Origin: Nyssa sinensis
Taxonomy: Eukaryota > Streptophyta > Magnoliopsida > Cornales > Nyssaceae
Length of the DNA: 64,000 nt
Reading direction: 5' to 3'
Assembly: GCA_008638375.1 (NCBI GenBank)
Contig: CM018038.1
Coordinates: 16,080,515-16,144,514, forward strand
Shown piece after piece: positions 11,711-24,324 of the stretch; position 1 is the first letter of the stretch; each line of letters begins with the position of its first letter. Under the pieces are notes generated by a model that saw only the letters and a program-made list of their open reading frames with translations, was not told the origin of the DNA and did no database searches. Made by a program: the position numbers and the translations under genes.

Positions 11711-14007
11711 GAACATCTCCAACCCATCTTCAAATTTAAATTTGAAGGTGGGGAAGAAAAAAGAGCTCTCCAACCCATCTTTAAATTGGCATCAAATTTG
11801 AAGGAATGAATAGTATTTTCAATTTTGATCTTCATATTTAAAGATTCATTATTCATTCTTCAAATCACTATTCATCAACTATTCATCTACTAATTATTTT
11901 TATAATATTTTAAACTAATAATTAATAATTTTTATATTATTTAAATAAATATTTAAAATTAGATTAATTACACTTATCTCCCTTGTAGTTTTTAACAATG
12001 GCAAATACCTCCCTTGTGGTTTAATAACCTACACTGTTCCCCTTCTAGTTTAAGTTATAATTACAGATTCCCCCTGCAGTCAGTTACTGTTACTGACAAG
12101 GACGGGAATTACTAACGTAAGCCAAAAAAAATTATTAAATACCCAAATTGCCCTTACTAACAATATAAAGACTATATTACCCTCACAAAATAATAAAAAA
12201 TGACAAATTAATCTTGTCTTAAAAGCCTTTATTCTTCTTTCACCCTCTCGTCACTTTCCCTGAAACTAAAACTTCTACAATGGAGTTTGCTAAAAAATAT
12301 AAAACATTTCTTAAGCCTAGTTCACCAGAAAAAAATCGTAAGCAAAATACATTTAAGCAAAACATATTTTTCATTTCACCACTCCTTTTCTTCATACATT
12401 TCATCTCCACTTTATGTTTTAGAAAACAAAAAATATCAAATGCTAATGAAAAAAGTGGTAATCCATGGATACAAATGCAGGTAGGTATGTAAATTTAAGA
12501 CTAACACATCAAAATATATTGGTTTGTTTTGGATCAATTCCACCAACTTCTCAATAAAGCAGAGCATTCCAATTCCACTCAAATTCCCTCTCCAAAGCAA
12601 GGCATTCTAATTTTATCCAAAAATTCTAATTTTACATAGAAAAAGAAAGAGAGAAAGAGAGAGAATCGTAAGCATAACATAAGTAGAAGACTGCAATACA
12701 AGAAAGGAAAACATGACCAAGTGCTGCAATACAAGCAAAACAAAAGCAGAAGACAATCAAATGGGAATCATAAATACATCAATCACAATAGTAATCCATC
12801 CAAGGAAGAAAGAGCATTAGCCCTTAAACACCAACCACAACAGTGAATCAACAACTTTTGTGGAATCAATCAAACCATGATTACCTACCATCCAAACACC
12901 TTTCAAACAAGGCAACTTTTGGATTTGTTAGAGAGAGAGAGGAGATAACCCAACCATCATTGTCTTACCACCATATAATAATCAACTCCAAAATTTCCTA
13001 ATTTCACCTCTTGAAATATCCCATCGCCGATTACCCAACCACCTCCACCACTAATTCGATGATATGGAAGTCCCTGATCATCAAGAGTTAAAACTTGTAA
13101 AAATCAATCACCGCCAAAGCATTATAAACCAATCCACATGAGATCGTCTTTTTTTGAGTGAGTTGCAGAGGAGTTCGACAGCGACAGAGTGGGGCGGTGG
13201 AGATGAGCAGTTGTGCAACAGAGAAAACAATTAAGTGAAGAGAGGGCGGTGGAGTTGGACGATTGTGTGACAGACGGCGGAGAGGGGCGGCAGAGATGAG
13301 CTGTGGTGAAGGGTGGTTCTGTGAAGAAAGAAAAATAAGGGGCGGTGGGTGCAGTTGGATGGCTGTGACAGTTGGTGGGTAGCGACCTTGTGGGTGACGA
13401 CTGGTGACGGCAAGTGATGATCGACAGTGACGGCTGGCGACAATCGGCTGCTGTAGGCTACGTGCGATGAGAGAGATGATAGAGGGAGACGATAGGATGA
13501 GAGTTAAGGTTAATAAGCAAAAATAGTTTGACTTTTAATATTTTATATTATTTAATAATGAGGGCAATTTGGTATTTTTATCTTTTCCGTGTAGTTTAAC
13601 AGATAATACTGATAGGGGGGACAGTGTAGGTTTCTAAACTACAGAAGAGGTATTTGTAATTGTTAAAAATCACATGGGAGGTAAGTGTAATTAGCCCTTT
13701 AAAGTTTCAAATTAATTTATCAATAATTTTTTTAATTATTATTTATTATCAAAATATTTATTGAATATATCATGGAGTTTTTAACTAAAAAAAAGTGATA
13801 AATAATTGATGTTTGGATAAATGTATGTTAAATAATTGTATTTTAGACATAAATAATATTATGAGAAATGAGATTTGAAAAATAAATAGTGATTTGAAGA
13901 TTGATATGGTTGGAGTGAAAATATAAAAATGTGAGACCTATCACCTTCAAATATAAAGAAGATGCCAAAATGAAGATGAATTTGACGATGGTGAGTTGGA
14001 GATGCTC
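11711..14007. mobile_element. PIF/Harbinger (Tourist-like) MITE, interrupted
   Basis: The left end GAACATCTCCAACC and the right-end complement GAGCATCTCCAACT form inverted repeats. Both sides are flanked by TTA (11708-11710 and 14008-14010), the 3-bp target duplication of PIF/Harbinger elements. Without the MULE inserted inside it (11961-13697), the element would be about 550 bp. It sits in the first coding intron of the DBR1 pseudogene. Confidence 0.8.
11961..13697. mobile_element. Non-autonomous Mutator-like element (MULE) with long TIRs
   Basis: The ends are inverted repeats of about 170-200 bp. Left TTAATTACACTTATCTCCC corresponds to the complement of the right end, CTAATTACACTTACCTCCC, and both continue into matching ACAAATACCTC and CCTACACTG text. 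Nine-base flanks TTTAAAATT (11952-11960) and TTTAAAGTT (13698-13706) differ at one base, fitting the 9-bp duplication of MULEs. The interior has no transposase. A 70-codon frame at 12280-12492 and Ser/His/Pro-rich minus-strand frames near 13231-13443 have no recognisable family. Confidence 0.85.
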
Positions 14008-15458
14008 TTAAAAAGGAAAAATAAATGAGGAGTCTATCAACACCTTTTACCCTTATATTTACTTGAATATTGTCCCTTGAACATTTTATTGTCAATCTTT
14101 TTTTTTTTAAAACTGAGTTTCCTCCACAACAGGCTGTCAGGAATGAGAAGGATTTACAAAGCTTAAATGTACCACCCAAATACTGAAGTATGAACTCTTT
14201 TTGGAAGCACTACTCAAGAGAAAAAGTAGCTCCACTTCCAACTATATTCGTTGGGGTTAATAATGAAGCATCTAATTACCTGTGCGAACTGTGAGTATGA
14301 CAATTAGTTTTACCTTTATGAAATTGCTACCTGGATAGACCTGTTCATTACGGTATTGTTGACGGTGTATTAGTTGATAATGGCATTTATATATTATATG
14401 TTCTTTTTTATATTGTATACTTGTTGAACATGCCATTGTTTTTTTTTTTTTCCTTTCTTTCCCCTTCTTTCTTTATGTGTGTGTGTATGCATTTGCACAT
14501 GCGTGTGTTTGTGTGCGCATTTGCATGTGCATGTGGTGATATGAATTCTCATAATTCAATATCTAATGTTTGGAAAGTTAGCTGGGGTTGTGTTTTGAAA
14601 TTCTTGTAAAATAATGAAAAAAATTGTTAATGATCTGAAATACCTATATCATTCAAGTTTCAAAAAACTTCAATAGGGCAGCGGGATTGTTGCTTCAAGG
14701 TGCTGCTTGCCTGGGATACTGCTTAAACTAAAGATTATGTTATATAAACTTTTTGCATGAGATGATATAAGACCACAACACCTGATTAATATTTTTTAAT
14801 GAAAATCATAAAAAGGTTACATGTGCCTGTTAGGCTGGTTTTTGTTATGCAAATCAGTTTCATTGACCTTCATACTGATACACCAACTGAATCTCAATTA
14901 TGGTTTGTTATCAATTTGTTTTTCTAAGAATGCGTTTCCCTACTGGGTAATTTAATGTTTCTCTAGCGTTTTATGTTAATCTGGCTTAAAAAAATTCAAT
15001 CCTTTCCATAAACTTTTCTTAGTTTTTCATCTTGTTGATATGTAGCTACTGTATGGCACATAATTTACGATGTGATGAATGGTGATTTAATCTATCCTGA
15101 TGACCAAAATGTAGTGTCTACACCTTTATTTTACTTATTTCTAGTTATATGAGAGATAATTCTAAACAGGTTCACCAATGCATTATGTAACTGATGAATA
15201 TTAATTGGCTGTCTCTCTAGATACTATTGAGGATCAGCAGAGCCTGATATACATGGGGTTTTCTGGACTTGCCAAATTCAGCAACATTCGTATTTGTGGA
15301 CTCTCTGGAATTTATAATGCCTGCCATTATCATCTAGGTTCGTAAAAAATTGTGGCCATATTACTTGAATCGATAGTATGGCTCTTTCTAATTTTGTGTT
15401 GCGTTATCTAATTTTTCATGATTTCAACCTTTCATGAAGTTAAGATCATACATTGTCC

Positions 15459-15461
<3 letters not shown>

Positions 15462-15500
<39 letters not shown>
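15462..15500. repeat. TA dinucleotide microsatellite
   Basis: About 19 TA units in an intron of the DBR1 pseudogene. Confidence 0.95.
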
Positions 15501-15504
<4 letters not shown>

Positions 15505-15799
15505 TATGCTTATCCTTGAGTTAATTAGTTCATAGCTATTATATACGGCAATGATCCTTATTTATTAAAGTGAAATAAGCAAGAGGTGTTTTAAAAGCAA
15601 GACATGATGAGGCTGCCTTATAATGAGAGTGTGATATCCGATCTATATATCATGTTTGTGAGTATGATGTTCAAAAGCTCATACAAGTGTCTGAACTGAT
15701 TGATATATCCTTTCACATCATTGGCCTCATGCCATCACTAACCATGGGCACTGAAAGGACATTGTTCGCAGAAACCCTTTTTCGAGAAAGAGGTATCTA

Positions 15800-17597
15800 T
15801 AAGTGTGTTACCATGACGCATTAATGTGTTGAAAAGCTTAGAAACTATGCTTTTTTTATGGGTCCTGAAGGGGTTATAGTATAATTTCTTCACCAAAGCG
15901 AATGTTTATCTATTCTTTCATTCGAAGGTAGGTAATGTGATTCTGATCAATCTGGAAATATAAAACCTTCAGTTGGGTTGTTTTTGCAATAAAAATGTCT
16001 TCAGTTTGTTACTAATCTTATTGGAGTAGAGCTTTAGTTATTTGTTTGATGCCGGTGATAGGGGCATTCTTCTCAACTAGCTTGCAAATGTGAATGTTCA
16101 TTAAATTAAATCGAAAATATTTTTAATTAAGAAGACGAATAATTAAAACATACGTGCAAAATTGCTTGATTAGGTTGGTAGTCGCTCACCCTAATTTAGT
16201 AACCTTTTTCGTTTAATTCAAAAACCTTCATTGTTATTAATTTAAATGTCATTGAAGATTCAAATCCTCTCTAAAAGGCTTTCGTTGGGCCTGTAATTCT
16301 GAGATTAAGTGAAGGAAAGAATGAAAAATATCCACTTTGCTTGCAAAATGAACCGATATTTCTCTTTTCTTTCAAAGGCTCAATGGTATTAAGAAGCTAC
16401 AATGGCTCCAAAATGGACAATCCTAGGTCACATAAATGACGCTTCTGAACTCAGCTGGCTTACCCGCTTCAGGACAAGAGTTGACTCCTGCTTCAATTGT
16501 CCTACTGATGCTGGTAGGAGTAATATCAGAGTTTGCTGACATTGGACTCTTGAATGGAGTTGGATTGACATGCACTAGGGGTCATAGGACTGCATGATTT
16601 AAATTGATTATGACAGCACTCGTCAATTATCAAGCCAGCTCTACATTTCTCATCTGCTATTGTCTGATAAGTGATGTATCCTATATTTAATCTTATTCAG
16701 CTATTATTCCCTTGATGTCTAAGCTCTCATTGACTTGGGTAAGTGTGCCACTTGAATATTCACATTTAAGGACAAATGTTACTAAGCAAGAGGAGCCTAC
16801 TCTAGTGGTTTAGACTCTTTATAGGCAGACATATAGTTGAATGTGACACCTGGGCACTCTGTCTGAACTTGTTTGGATGCTTAATAAATTCAATTGTCAT
16901 TTCCTTGATGAATAACTAAATAAAAATTTGACCCTCATCCACTTCAAATCTAGACAAGTAATTTATGTCTGAACCTGTTTGGATGCTTAATAAGATTCAA
17001 GTGTCACTTTTTTTTTTAAATCAGTTCAAGTGTCATTTAATTTATCAAGAACTAAAGAAAATTTTGACCCTCATCCACTTCAAGTCTAGACAAGTAATTT
17101 ATGCATTTCCTAAAGAACCATTTCAAAAGTTGCTACCACTGTTGTGACTATTGTTCTCTAAGGTTCTTCCACGTGTATAGAAACTAAGAAAGGTAGACTT
17201 AGATATTTCCAATAAAAAAATTCTCCAACAATAACATCTAGATATTTTGGAGTTGCCATGTCCAACTCCTCGTGTCTAGATCTAGGATACCAGAGCGCAT
17301 AGTGAGCATGGAAGCGAGAGAGCTAGAACGATAATTTTATAATATGTTATGGTTCAGACTTCAGAGTGTCCTCACACAAACATGTGCACATATATATGCA
17401 TGTGTGTGTGGGTATGTGAGAGAAATGTATAGAATTTAAGGATATATGTGTTTATATATATATATATTTATTTTGATATGTCAAAAGATATTAATATCTT
17501 ATTTATATATATTCTTTGAGTTAACGTGTACAAAAATGGTTGATTGGTTTGGTGGATAGTCAGTTATGTTAGTGATTTGTTGGGCCTAGTTTGACTT
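15800..17597. other. Non-coding DNA after the DBR1 pseudogene
   Basis: No DBR1 exon beyond PFFEKE could be recognised. Two related segments of about 100 bp (about 16850-16965 and 16966-17100) repeat CTGAACTTGTTTGGATGCTTAA-like and GACCCTCATCCACTTCAA text, a local duplication. A short frame at 16965-17147 falls inside it and is not considered a gene. Confidence 0.4.
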
Positions 17598-17800
17598 GCT
17601 AAGAAACACAGATACGGACAAGGGACACAGACACGGATACGGACACGACACGACAAGACACGGACACACAGACATGTTGAATATATATAATTTTTTATAT
17701 GACCATATAATAAAAATCTAATGTTATTTTAATTAAAATTAACATAAAATACACAAATTTAAAAAATATTATTAAGATATTAAAATAACAAAATCATTAA
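17598..17800. repeat. Dispersed ACGGACAC-rich repeat, one end
   Basis: Starts TAAGAAACACAGATACGG, runs through several ACACGGACAC-like units, then passes into AT-rich sequence with TTAATTAAAATTAACAT. The same end text in the same order occurs at 43389 and, inverted, at 41391. The opposite end is missing here; copia gag sequence begins at about 17811. Confidence 0.6.
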
Positions 17801-17810
17801 ATAAAAAGAT

Positions 17811-20800
17811 AGGGTTTATGTATTCTTGGATAGTCTTGACGACAAGTTGGACAATATTCGCAGCAATGTGTCGCAGATGCACCCGTTTCCCACCGTGGAG
17901 CAAGCACATGCCTATGTCTGCAGGGAGGCCCTTCGCTAGGCAATGATGAATGTTGGTGACCATAAACCACCTCCAGGGGCAGTGCTTGCTTCAAGAGGCC
18001 TCAAGCTTGGTTTCTCTGGATTAGCTTCTCGGCATACTGGGAAATCTTCTTCTAAGGCCCGTACCTCATCTGACGGTCTCAAATGCTCTCATTGTGGCAA
18101 TACGAAGCACACAAGTGAAAAATGCTTCTAGTTGCATGGGTACCCCAATTGGTGGCACGAGCTGCAAGCCTGAAAAAAATGAGATACTGCCAATACGACT
18201 GAAGGCACGGGAAAGGCTGTTGTGGCGGCAACTGAACCTTATCTCTCTCTCATCCCACCCACCGCCCTATCTAAACACGACTTCTCTCTTGTGGATCTAG
18301 GTAACTTCTGTCATGCCTTACTTAGTCATCGCCACGATGTCGACAGTGGTGATTGGCTCCTCGACTCTAGGGCCACAGATTATATGACTTTTGATCCCCG
18401 CGAACTTCTCCCACCACTCATCTCCAAGGCGCACTAGCATTTTGAATGCAAATGGGGTGGTCTCACCTGTCACAGGGGCCGGATCTGTGACCCTATCACC
18501 CTCTCTTCATTTATCCAACATTTTACTTGTTCCCTCTTTATCCCACAAGTTATTATCTGATGGCGAACTTACTACAGATCTAAATTGTGTGGTGCTAATG
18601 TTTTCTGATTTTTGTCTTATTCAGGATATTCTCACCAAGGAGATAATTGGGCATGGTACTAAGAGGGGGGGGATTGTACTTCATGGAAGATATCAGTTTA
18701 GGTCGGGCGCATCACGTGTCTTCTTCGCTTGGTTCCAAGGCTTGACAGATTTGGCTGTGGCATCGTCGTTTGGGACATCCGTCATTCGGGTACCTACGGC
18801 GTTTGTTTCCTGATTTATTCTCCAACGTCGAGACTTCTGAATTTAACTGTGATACTTGTATTTTAGCCACTAGTCATAGGGCTACTTATCCATTAAGCAT
18901 GAATAAAAATGATACACCTTTTGCTTTAATTCATTCTGATGTATGGGGACCCCCTCCTTTATCTATTGTATATGGTGTACGTTGGTTTGTGATATTTGTC
19001 GATGACTGCACCCGGATGACCTGGCTATACTTGCTAAAACATAAGGATGAAGTGTTTAGTGTCTTTCAGTCATTTCATGTTATGATTCAGACCCAGTTTT
19101 CCGGTCAGATCTAGATTCTCTGCTCCGACAATGGTGGCGAATATGATAATCACCACTTTCATTCCTATTTTCAACAACTTGGTCTTATCCACAAGACCTC
19201 ATGTCCCCAGACCCCTCAACAAAATGGGGTAGCTGAACAGAAGAATCGGCATATTCTTGAGATTGCTCGGGCTCTCCTCTTAGGCGCTCATGTCCCCACA
19301 CGACATTGGCTCGATGCTGTTACCATTGTCATACATTTAATCAACCGTCTTCCTTCCAAAATCTTAAATTTTGAAACCCCATTACAGTCCCTATAGGCCT
19401 CGGTCTCTCTACCTACGATCCTAATTCTCCCTCCTCGCATATTTGGGTGTGTGGCGTATGTACACCTCCCTAAGAACTAGTGCACCAAACTTGACCCATG
19501 TGCCCTTCGGTGCCTCTTCTTGGGCTATGCTGCGCATCAAAAAGGCTACCGTTGCTATGATCCTGCTACTAAGCGTGCTTATGTGACTATGGATGTCACC
19601 TTTCTGGAGTTCGAACTGTTCTATCCTTCTTCAGCATCCACTTCTTCTCTTCAGGGGGAGACACTAGATGAAGAGTTGAATTGGCTGGTTTTTTACTGGC
19701 TTGAAGATCGGAATGACACACCAATAATTGGCAAGGAATCAACAGATACATCTTCAGGGCCGGACATATCCTCTGAATCTAGAGGGTCTTCGGAAATTGA
19801 GCCTACACCATCAGGAGAAGAACTAGAATCCCTCCATCTCTCAGTGCTTGTAGACCCATCTCCTGAGAATATTCCTGAAGTAAGTAATGTCGGCACGCCC
19901 TCATTTATGAATAACATAGATACTTCTGCTGGGTATAACTTACCTTTCAGGCATAATCGTGGCAAGCTACCAAATAGATACTCTCTAGACATTGAGGAAA
20001 GAAGGTCAAGGTATCCTATTGTCAACTATGTTTCCACCAAAAACCTACCTGAGCCTCCTAAGACATTCTCAGATGAGCTTTCCGCATGTCATATTCCCAC
20101 TATAGTTCAGGAAGCATTAGCAGATCCCAAGTGGACTCAAGCAATAGAGGAAGAAATGGGGGCACTACTAAAGAATCAAACATGGACCTTGGTTCAATTG
20201 CCCCAAGGGAAGAAAACAGTCGGGTGCAAATGGGTCTTCTCTATTAAACACAAGGCAGATGGATCTAAAGAACGATACAAGGCGAGGTTAGTCGCAAAGG
20301 GATACACTCAGACATATGGCGTAGATTATCAAAAAACTTTTTCGCCGGTAGCCAAGTTAAATACAGTCAGGGTTCTGTTATCTCTCGCAGCCAACTTGGA
20401 CTGGCCATTGCATCAGTTTGATGTAAAGAACGCATTTCTCCATGGTGACCTTGAAGAGGAAGTCTATATGGATACTCCTCCAGGCTACACAGCATCTTCA
20501 AAAACTGAAGTTGTGTGCAGATTGCAGCAAGCACTGTATGGACTAAAACAATCACCTTGAGCATGGTTTGGACAGTTCAGTCAAGCAATGAAGAAGTACG
20601 GCTTTCGCCAAAGTAATTCAGATCATACATTATTTCTAAAGCACCAACGGGGCAAGGTAACAACTTAAATTGTAGATGTCGATGATATAATCATCACAAG
20701 GGATGATACAAAGGAAATTGCTAAGCTTCAGAAACAATTGGCAACCGAGTTCGAGATGAAAAATCTAGGAGGACGTAAATATTTCCTGGGAATAGAGGTT

Positions 20801-21631
20801 GCTAGATCAAGGCAAGGTATCTTTCTTTCCCAGCAAAAATATATATTAGATTTGCTATGCGATGTTGGAATGTTGGATTGTAAGCCAACAGACACTCCAA
20901 TCATTCAAAACCACAAGCTCAGAGAATATCCAAGCCAAATGCCAACGAACAAAGGAAGATACCAGAGGTTAGTTGGTAAACTTATTTACCTCCCACATAC
21001 CCGTCCAGATATTGCTTTCGCAGTGAGTATAATAAGTTAATTTGTGCACCAACCTAGTAAGGATCATATGGAAGCAGTGATCTGGATTTTACGATACTTA
21101 AAATCCTCCCCGGGAAAAGGGCTTATGTTTTCAAAAAATAAACATCTCAGAGTTAATGGTTATACAGACACAGATTGGGCTGGGAACACCACAGACAGAA
21201 GATCCACCCCAGGCTACTTCATGTTTGTCGGGGGGAATATTGTTACATGGAGAAGTAAGAAGCAAAAGGTGGTGGCATTATCAAATGCCGAAGCAGAGTT
21301 CTGTGGAATGGCTAAGGGACTTTGTGAACTTCTGTGACTCAAAAGACTTCTAACTGAAATTGGATTTGCTCCTACCTCCGAGATGGACCTCTTTTGTGAT
21401 AACAAGGCAGCTATCACTATTGCTCATGATCCTATCCAGCATGATCGTACCAAACACATGGAGGTTGACAGACACTTCATCAAAGAAAATCTCAAAGCTA
21501 AAATAATTCAGTTTCCATTCGTGAAGTCCGAAGACCAACTAGCCGATATTCTTACAAAGGCCGTATCAAGTAAAGATTTCTACAACTCACTAGACAAGTT
21601 GCGCCTTGAAGATTTGGATGCTTCCACTTGA
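17811..21631 (+). pseudogene. Copia gag-pol polyprotein, degenerate
   Basis: Domains in order: gag fragment (17811-17940); CCHC zinc knuckle CSHCGNTKHTSEKC (18087-18128); protease with DSRAT in place of the usual DSGAT (near 18364); GAG-pre-integrase and integrase with HSDVWGP, CSDNGGEY and QQNGVAEQ (18770-19260); linker; reverse transcriptase from 20220 ([33 protein letters not shown]); and RNase H (TDTDWAG, NAEAEF, DNKAAIT; 21160-21420). The catalytic YVDD is DVDD at 20675-20686. Nonsense codons interrupt the frame at about 18129, 19112, 19394, 19478, 20558, 20666, 21038 and 21335, with frame changes near 18430 and 18780. It cannot make an active polyprotein. Confidence 0.9.
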
Positions 21632-21638
21632 GGGGGAG

Positions 21639-21822
21639 TGTTGGCATGAGTTGTCAATTAAGAGACAAATCAAAGAGATTATAGGAATAGCCATAACTGT
21701 CAACCACGATTATAGCCTTAAAAATCCATATAGCCAAGAATAGGGTTGCTAATCTCTCTATATATTTGTACAATATCTCTGTAAAGACATTTGAAAGATA
21801 TATAATGATAGAAAATGTGACA
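21639..21822 (+). repeat. 3' LTR of the copia element
   Basis: Begins TGTTGGCATGAGTTGTC directly after the polypurine tract. It contains TCTATATATTTGTAC and an A-rich end. The 3' boundary is uncertain because no second LTR is available for comparison. Confidence 0.6.
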
Positions 21823-24011
21823 CTTGCGTGATCATGGTTGTGGCAGAATTTTGATTTATGAACTGAGTTACATGCATGTTTCTATGAGATATTCAACATT
21901 TTTCACCTTGGTTATATGGTTAAATTACCTTGTAAGTACCATAAATATATAAAAGTAGTACCGCTGTGTATTTGAACCATTAAAGCTAGAGTCGATCTAG
22001 TGTCTACTTGATCATTAACACTTATTCTGAATTCTCTCTCTCTCTCTCTCTGGCCTGGACTTTTAAATTGTCATATATATTCTCTTTTAAGCCTCTAGAC
22101 TTTTCATGAATGGGCAGGACAAAAATCCTTGTCAAAATTGTTGGACATGCAAAATTGCTCTATATCATTATGCATTTCAGTAATGCATTATGTGACCTTT
22201 TCATTTTGTTATTGGTTAAGCGTTTTCTGCAAGAATGTTTCTTATGCATGCATGATCAATTGTTTAGAACTGTAATTGTAACTATTAAAGGATTTTTTGA
22301 ATTAATGGAGGTATATGTCCGCCGACACATTCATTTGACAAAGTACTTGATTGTTGACAGCTATTCTCAGCATGACACGCCAAAGGAACTGAGTAAGCTC
22401 TGGCCATTTATTCACTAGACCATGATTCTCTGCCCAAAAGATTCTCAGTCATCAAGGATTACCTTGATTTTCGGGTTAGTGTCATATGCACGATATCAAT
22501 CATACATATTGCATAACACATTTGGCCAAGTCATCTCAATTTTGGGCCCCTACTAAAAATCATTGCTAAAATTTGATGGTATGCGTGTATTTTGATTGTG
22601 ACCCCTTGGGACAGAGCATCAACTGAGTTTTTTTTGTTATAGTGAAAAATGCATGTACGCCAGATTGTGTTACAATCATATGGCACTTGATTTTGAAAAA
22701 TATACACGAAAGAACTGGATTGTGTACATGTTACATGGATATAATTATAGTATGATGAGATGTATTTCCCACCTATTATTATGCTTTACTTGTTGTATTA
22801 TTGTAGTGTATCTTTGATAAGAGTTTCTTCCTGTTGTTGGATTCCATGTTTTTCACACTCACCCTTTCTTCCTGATTGATGTGTTTTTTCTTCTTCACAA
22901 TAATCTTATCTTGTACGATAGAACTTGTGCTGTTACTTTAAAATTGGCATGTTGCCGAAGGACCAAAATGTTTGCTGTCGAGATTTGTCTTGTTCAACAT
23001 CTCCCGTCTAAATGGTCATCATCATTCTGCACATCCAAATTTCCATATAGGATATTGAGGTTGACCTTTGCAAATCCCACCCAGAAAGGAATGTCACTCT
23101 GGGAAGTTTAGTATCATTTTTTTCCTAATAATTCCATGGTTGTCATGGCTTCTTGGACTCCTTTTTGTGCCGCGCTCTCTTTCTCATTTTCTAGTTTTCC
23201 AATTAAAGTATCCACAACCGACTGATCCAGATAGTGAAGCCACAAACTGGTTGTGGAATTGGGTCAAACACTACTAAAAGCTTGATTAAGTGGTATCTCT
23301 CAATTGCTTCCCTTTCACTTCGAAGCAAAGCTATGTGCAATTAAGTATAATTTTCATTTCACAACCCTTTTTTGAGCAAATCCTCCCACGTGTTCTGCGT
23401 ACAAGATGTGGCTCATCTCTCTCCAATTAAACAAAACATGTTTTAAGTCTTTTTCAATCCCTCAGCTTTTCACGCTTTTAGTAGTGGCAAAAGGCGTGGC
23501 TCATCTTCTATGACAACCGGGTATTATTTTGTAGCTTTGTAGATTAACTTTGTGCCAAGCGATAAAGACATGTATTGGGTGAGCGAGAAGGAAAAATTAT
23601 GGAATAATTATACTAACTTTCTTTCAGTTGTTAATTACAAGGATATTTTTTGTGCTTTTTGAAATTATATTATATTGACAAATTCATTCCTCGTGCAAAA
23701 TCTATCATTGATATTCTAGTATAATATATTACACTAACTTTTCTTATCTTATCACATATGACGTCACCCTTATTATTCATAAGGGTAAAATGATAAATTC
23801 ATACTTCTATTAATACTTGTTTTCTGACAATTCTAACAAGGGAGGTCAGTATAATATCAAAGATTATATAGAGGCCCTTGTGATTGTGTTCAATGTAATT
23901 ATCTAAAAATTATTCATTGGTCTTGATGCATTACATCTGGAGCAACACTTACAACATTAATCGTCCTGGTGCAATGCACCTATGACCAATGAATACTTGC
24001 TCAGGTTAAAA
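21823..24011. other. Non-coding DNA, with a MULE-like end fragment
   Basis: No gene recognised; frames at 22110-22418, 22881-23111 and 23068-23277 have no family features. A CT run lies at about 22035-22052. At about 23640-23890 the text CATTTTACCCTTA and its surroundings, and the complement TTATACTGACCTCCC, resemble a MULE terminal repeat like those at 33.6, 39.2 and 54.3 kb, but a matching partner was not established. Confidence 0.35.
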
Positions 24012-24324
24012 TGGGGGTGTAAATGAGTTGAGCCAAGCCGAGTAGTGGGTTGTTCAAACTTTGCTCGCTAAAACAAATGAGCTTCAAATTGTGTTTAAGT
24101 TTGGTTTGTTAGTTTTGATCAAGCCTTTAATCGAATCAATTGCGAACCGAATTTGAATAGCTTGATTTTTTTTTATATAGTATAGACTACTTTTGGCTTA
24201 ACAAACCGATCTCAATAAATTAATGAGCTTCAAAATATATTCAAGTTTGACTTGTTTATCTTATGAACTGATTTCGAACGAGTCTCTAACCGAATCGATT
24301 AGTTCGGCTCGTTTTACAACCCTA
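24012..24324 (+). mobile_element. hAT-like MITE, copy A
   Basis: Ends TGGGGGTGTAAATGAG and complement TAGGGTTGTAAAACGAG form imperfect inverted repeats. Flanks GGTTAAAA (24004-24011) and GGATAGAA (24325-24332) match at 6 of 8 bases, as expected for a degraded 8-bp hAT duplication. The interior has GAGCTTCAAA and CAAGTTTG.CTTGTT repeats and no coding capacity. An inverted relative lies at 33890-34214. Confidence 0.65.

Larger units (their letters stand above)
10690..15799 (+). pseudogene. DBR1: RNA lariat debranching enzyme (DBR1) pseudogene
   Basis: Exon-like pieces keep gene order and some splice sites, so this is a duplicated, not retrotransposed, copy. A probable 5' UTR exon lies at about 10690-10832. 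Coding exon 1 is 11355-11470 (MKNAVEWCIHGDLDNVY, matching the DBR1 N-terminus). Then come 14133-14290 (AVRNEKDLQSLNVPPKY then SFWKHYS), 15221-15337 ([22 protein letters not shown] in two parts, without the preceding GGWAAP segment) and 15600-15799 (ruined; HAIT-like and PFFEKE text visible). Defects: a deletion shifts frame just before the GDF metal-binding motif at about 11459; a TGA follows PPKY near 14176; the GNHE motif has become VNNE; the last piece has several frameshifts. DBR1 hydrolyses the 2'-5' branch of intron lariats; this copy cannot encode an active enzyme. Confidence 0.88.
17811..21822 (+). mobile_element. Ty1/copia retrotransposon, 5'-truncated
   Basis: Gag-pol remnants are followed by a polypurine tract (GAGGGGGAG at 21630-21638) and a 3' LTR starting TGTTGGCATGAG at 21639. 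The LTR end is estimated at about 21822, after CTCTGTAAAGAC and a short A-rich region. The 5' LTR, primer-binding site and gag N-terminus are absent, so no target duplication can be assigned. Many stops and frameshifts indicate an old copy. Confidence 0.85.

Noticed and set aside
22881..23111. Possible later DBR1 exon (a KFAALVQH-like phrase)
   Set aside because: Only a few residues resemble the family and the flanks do not fit. Too weak to call.
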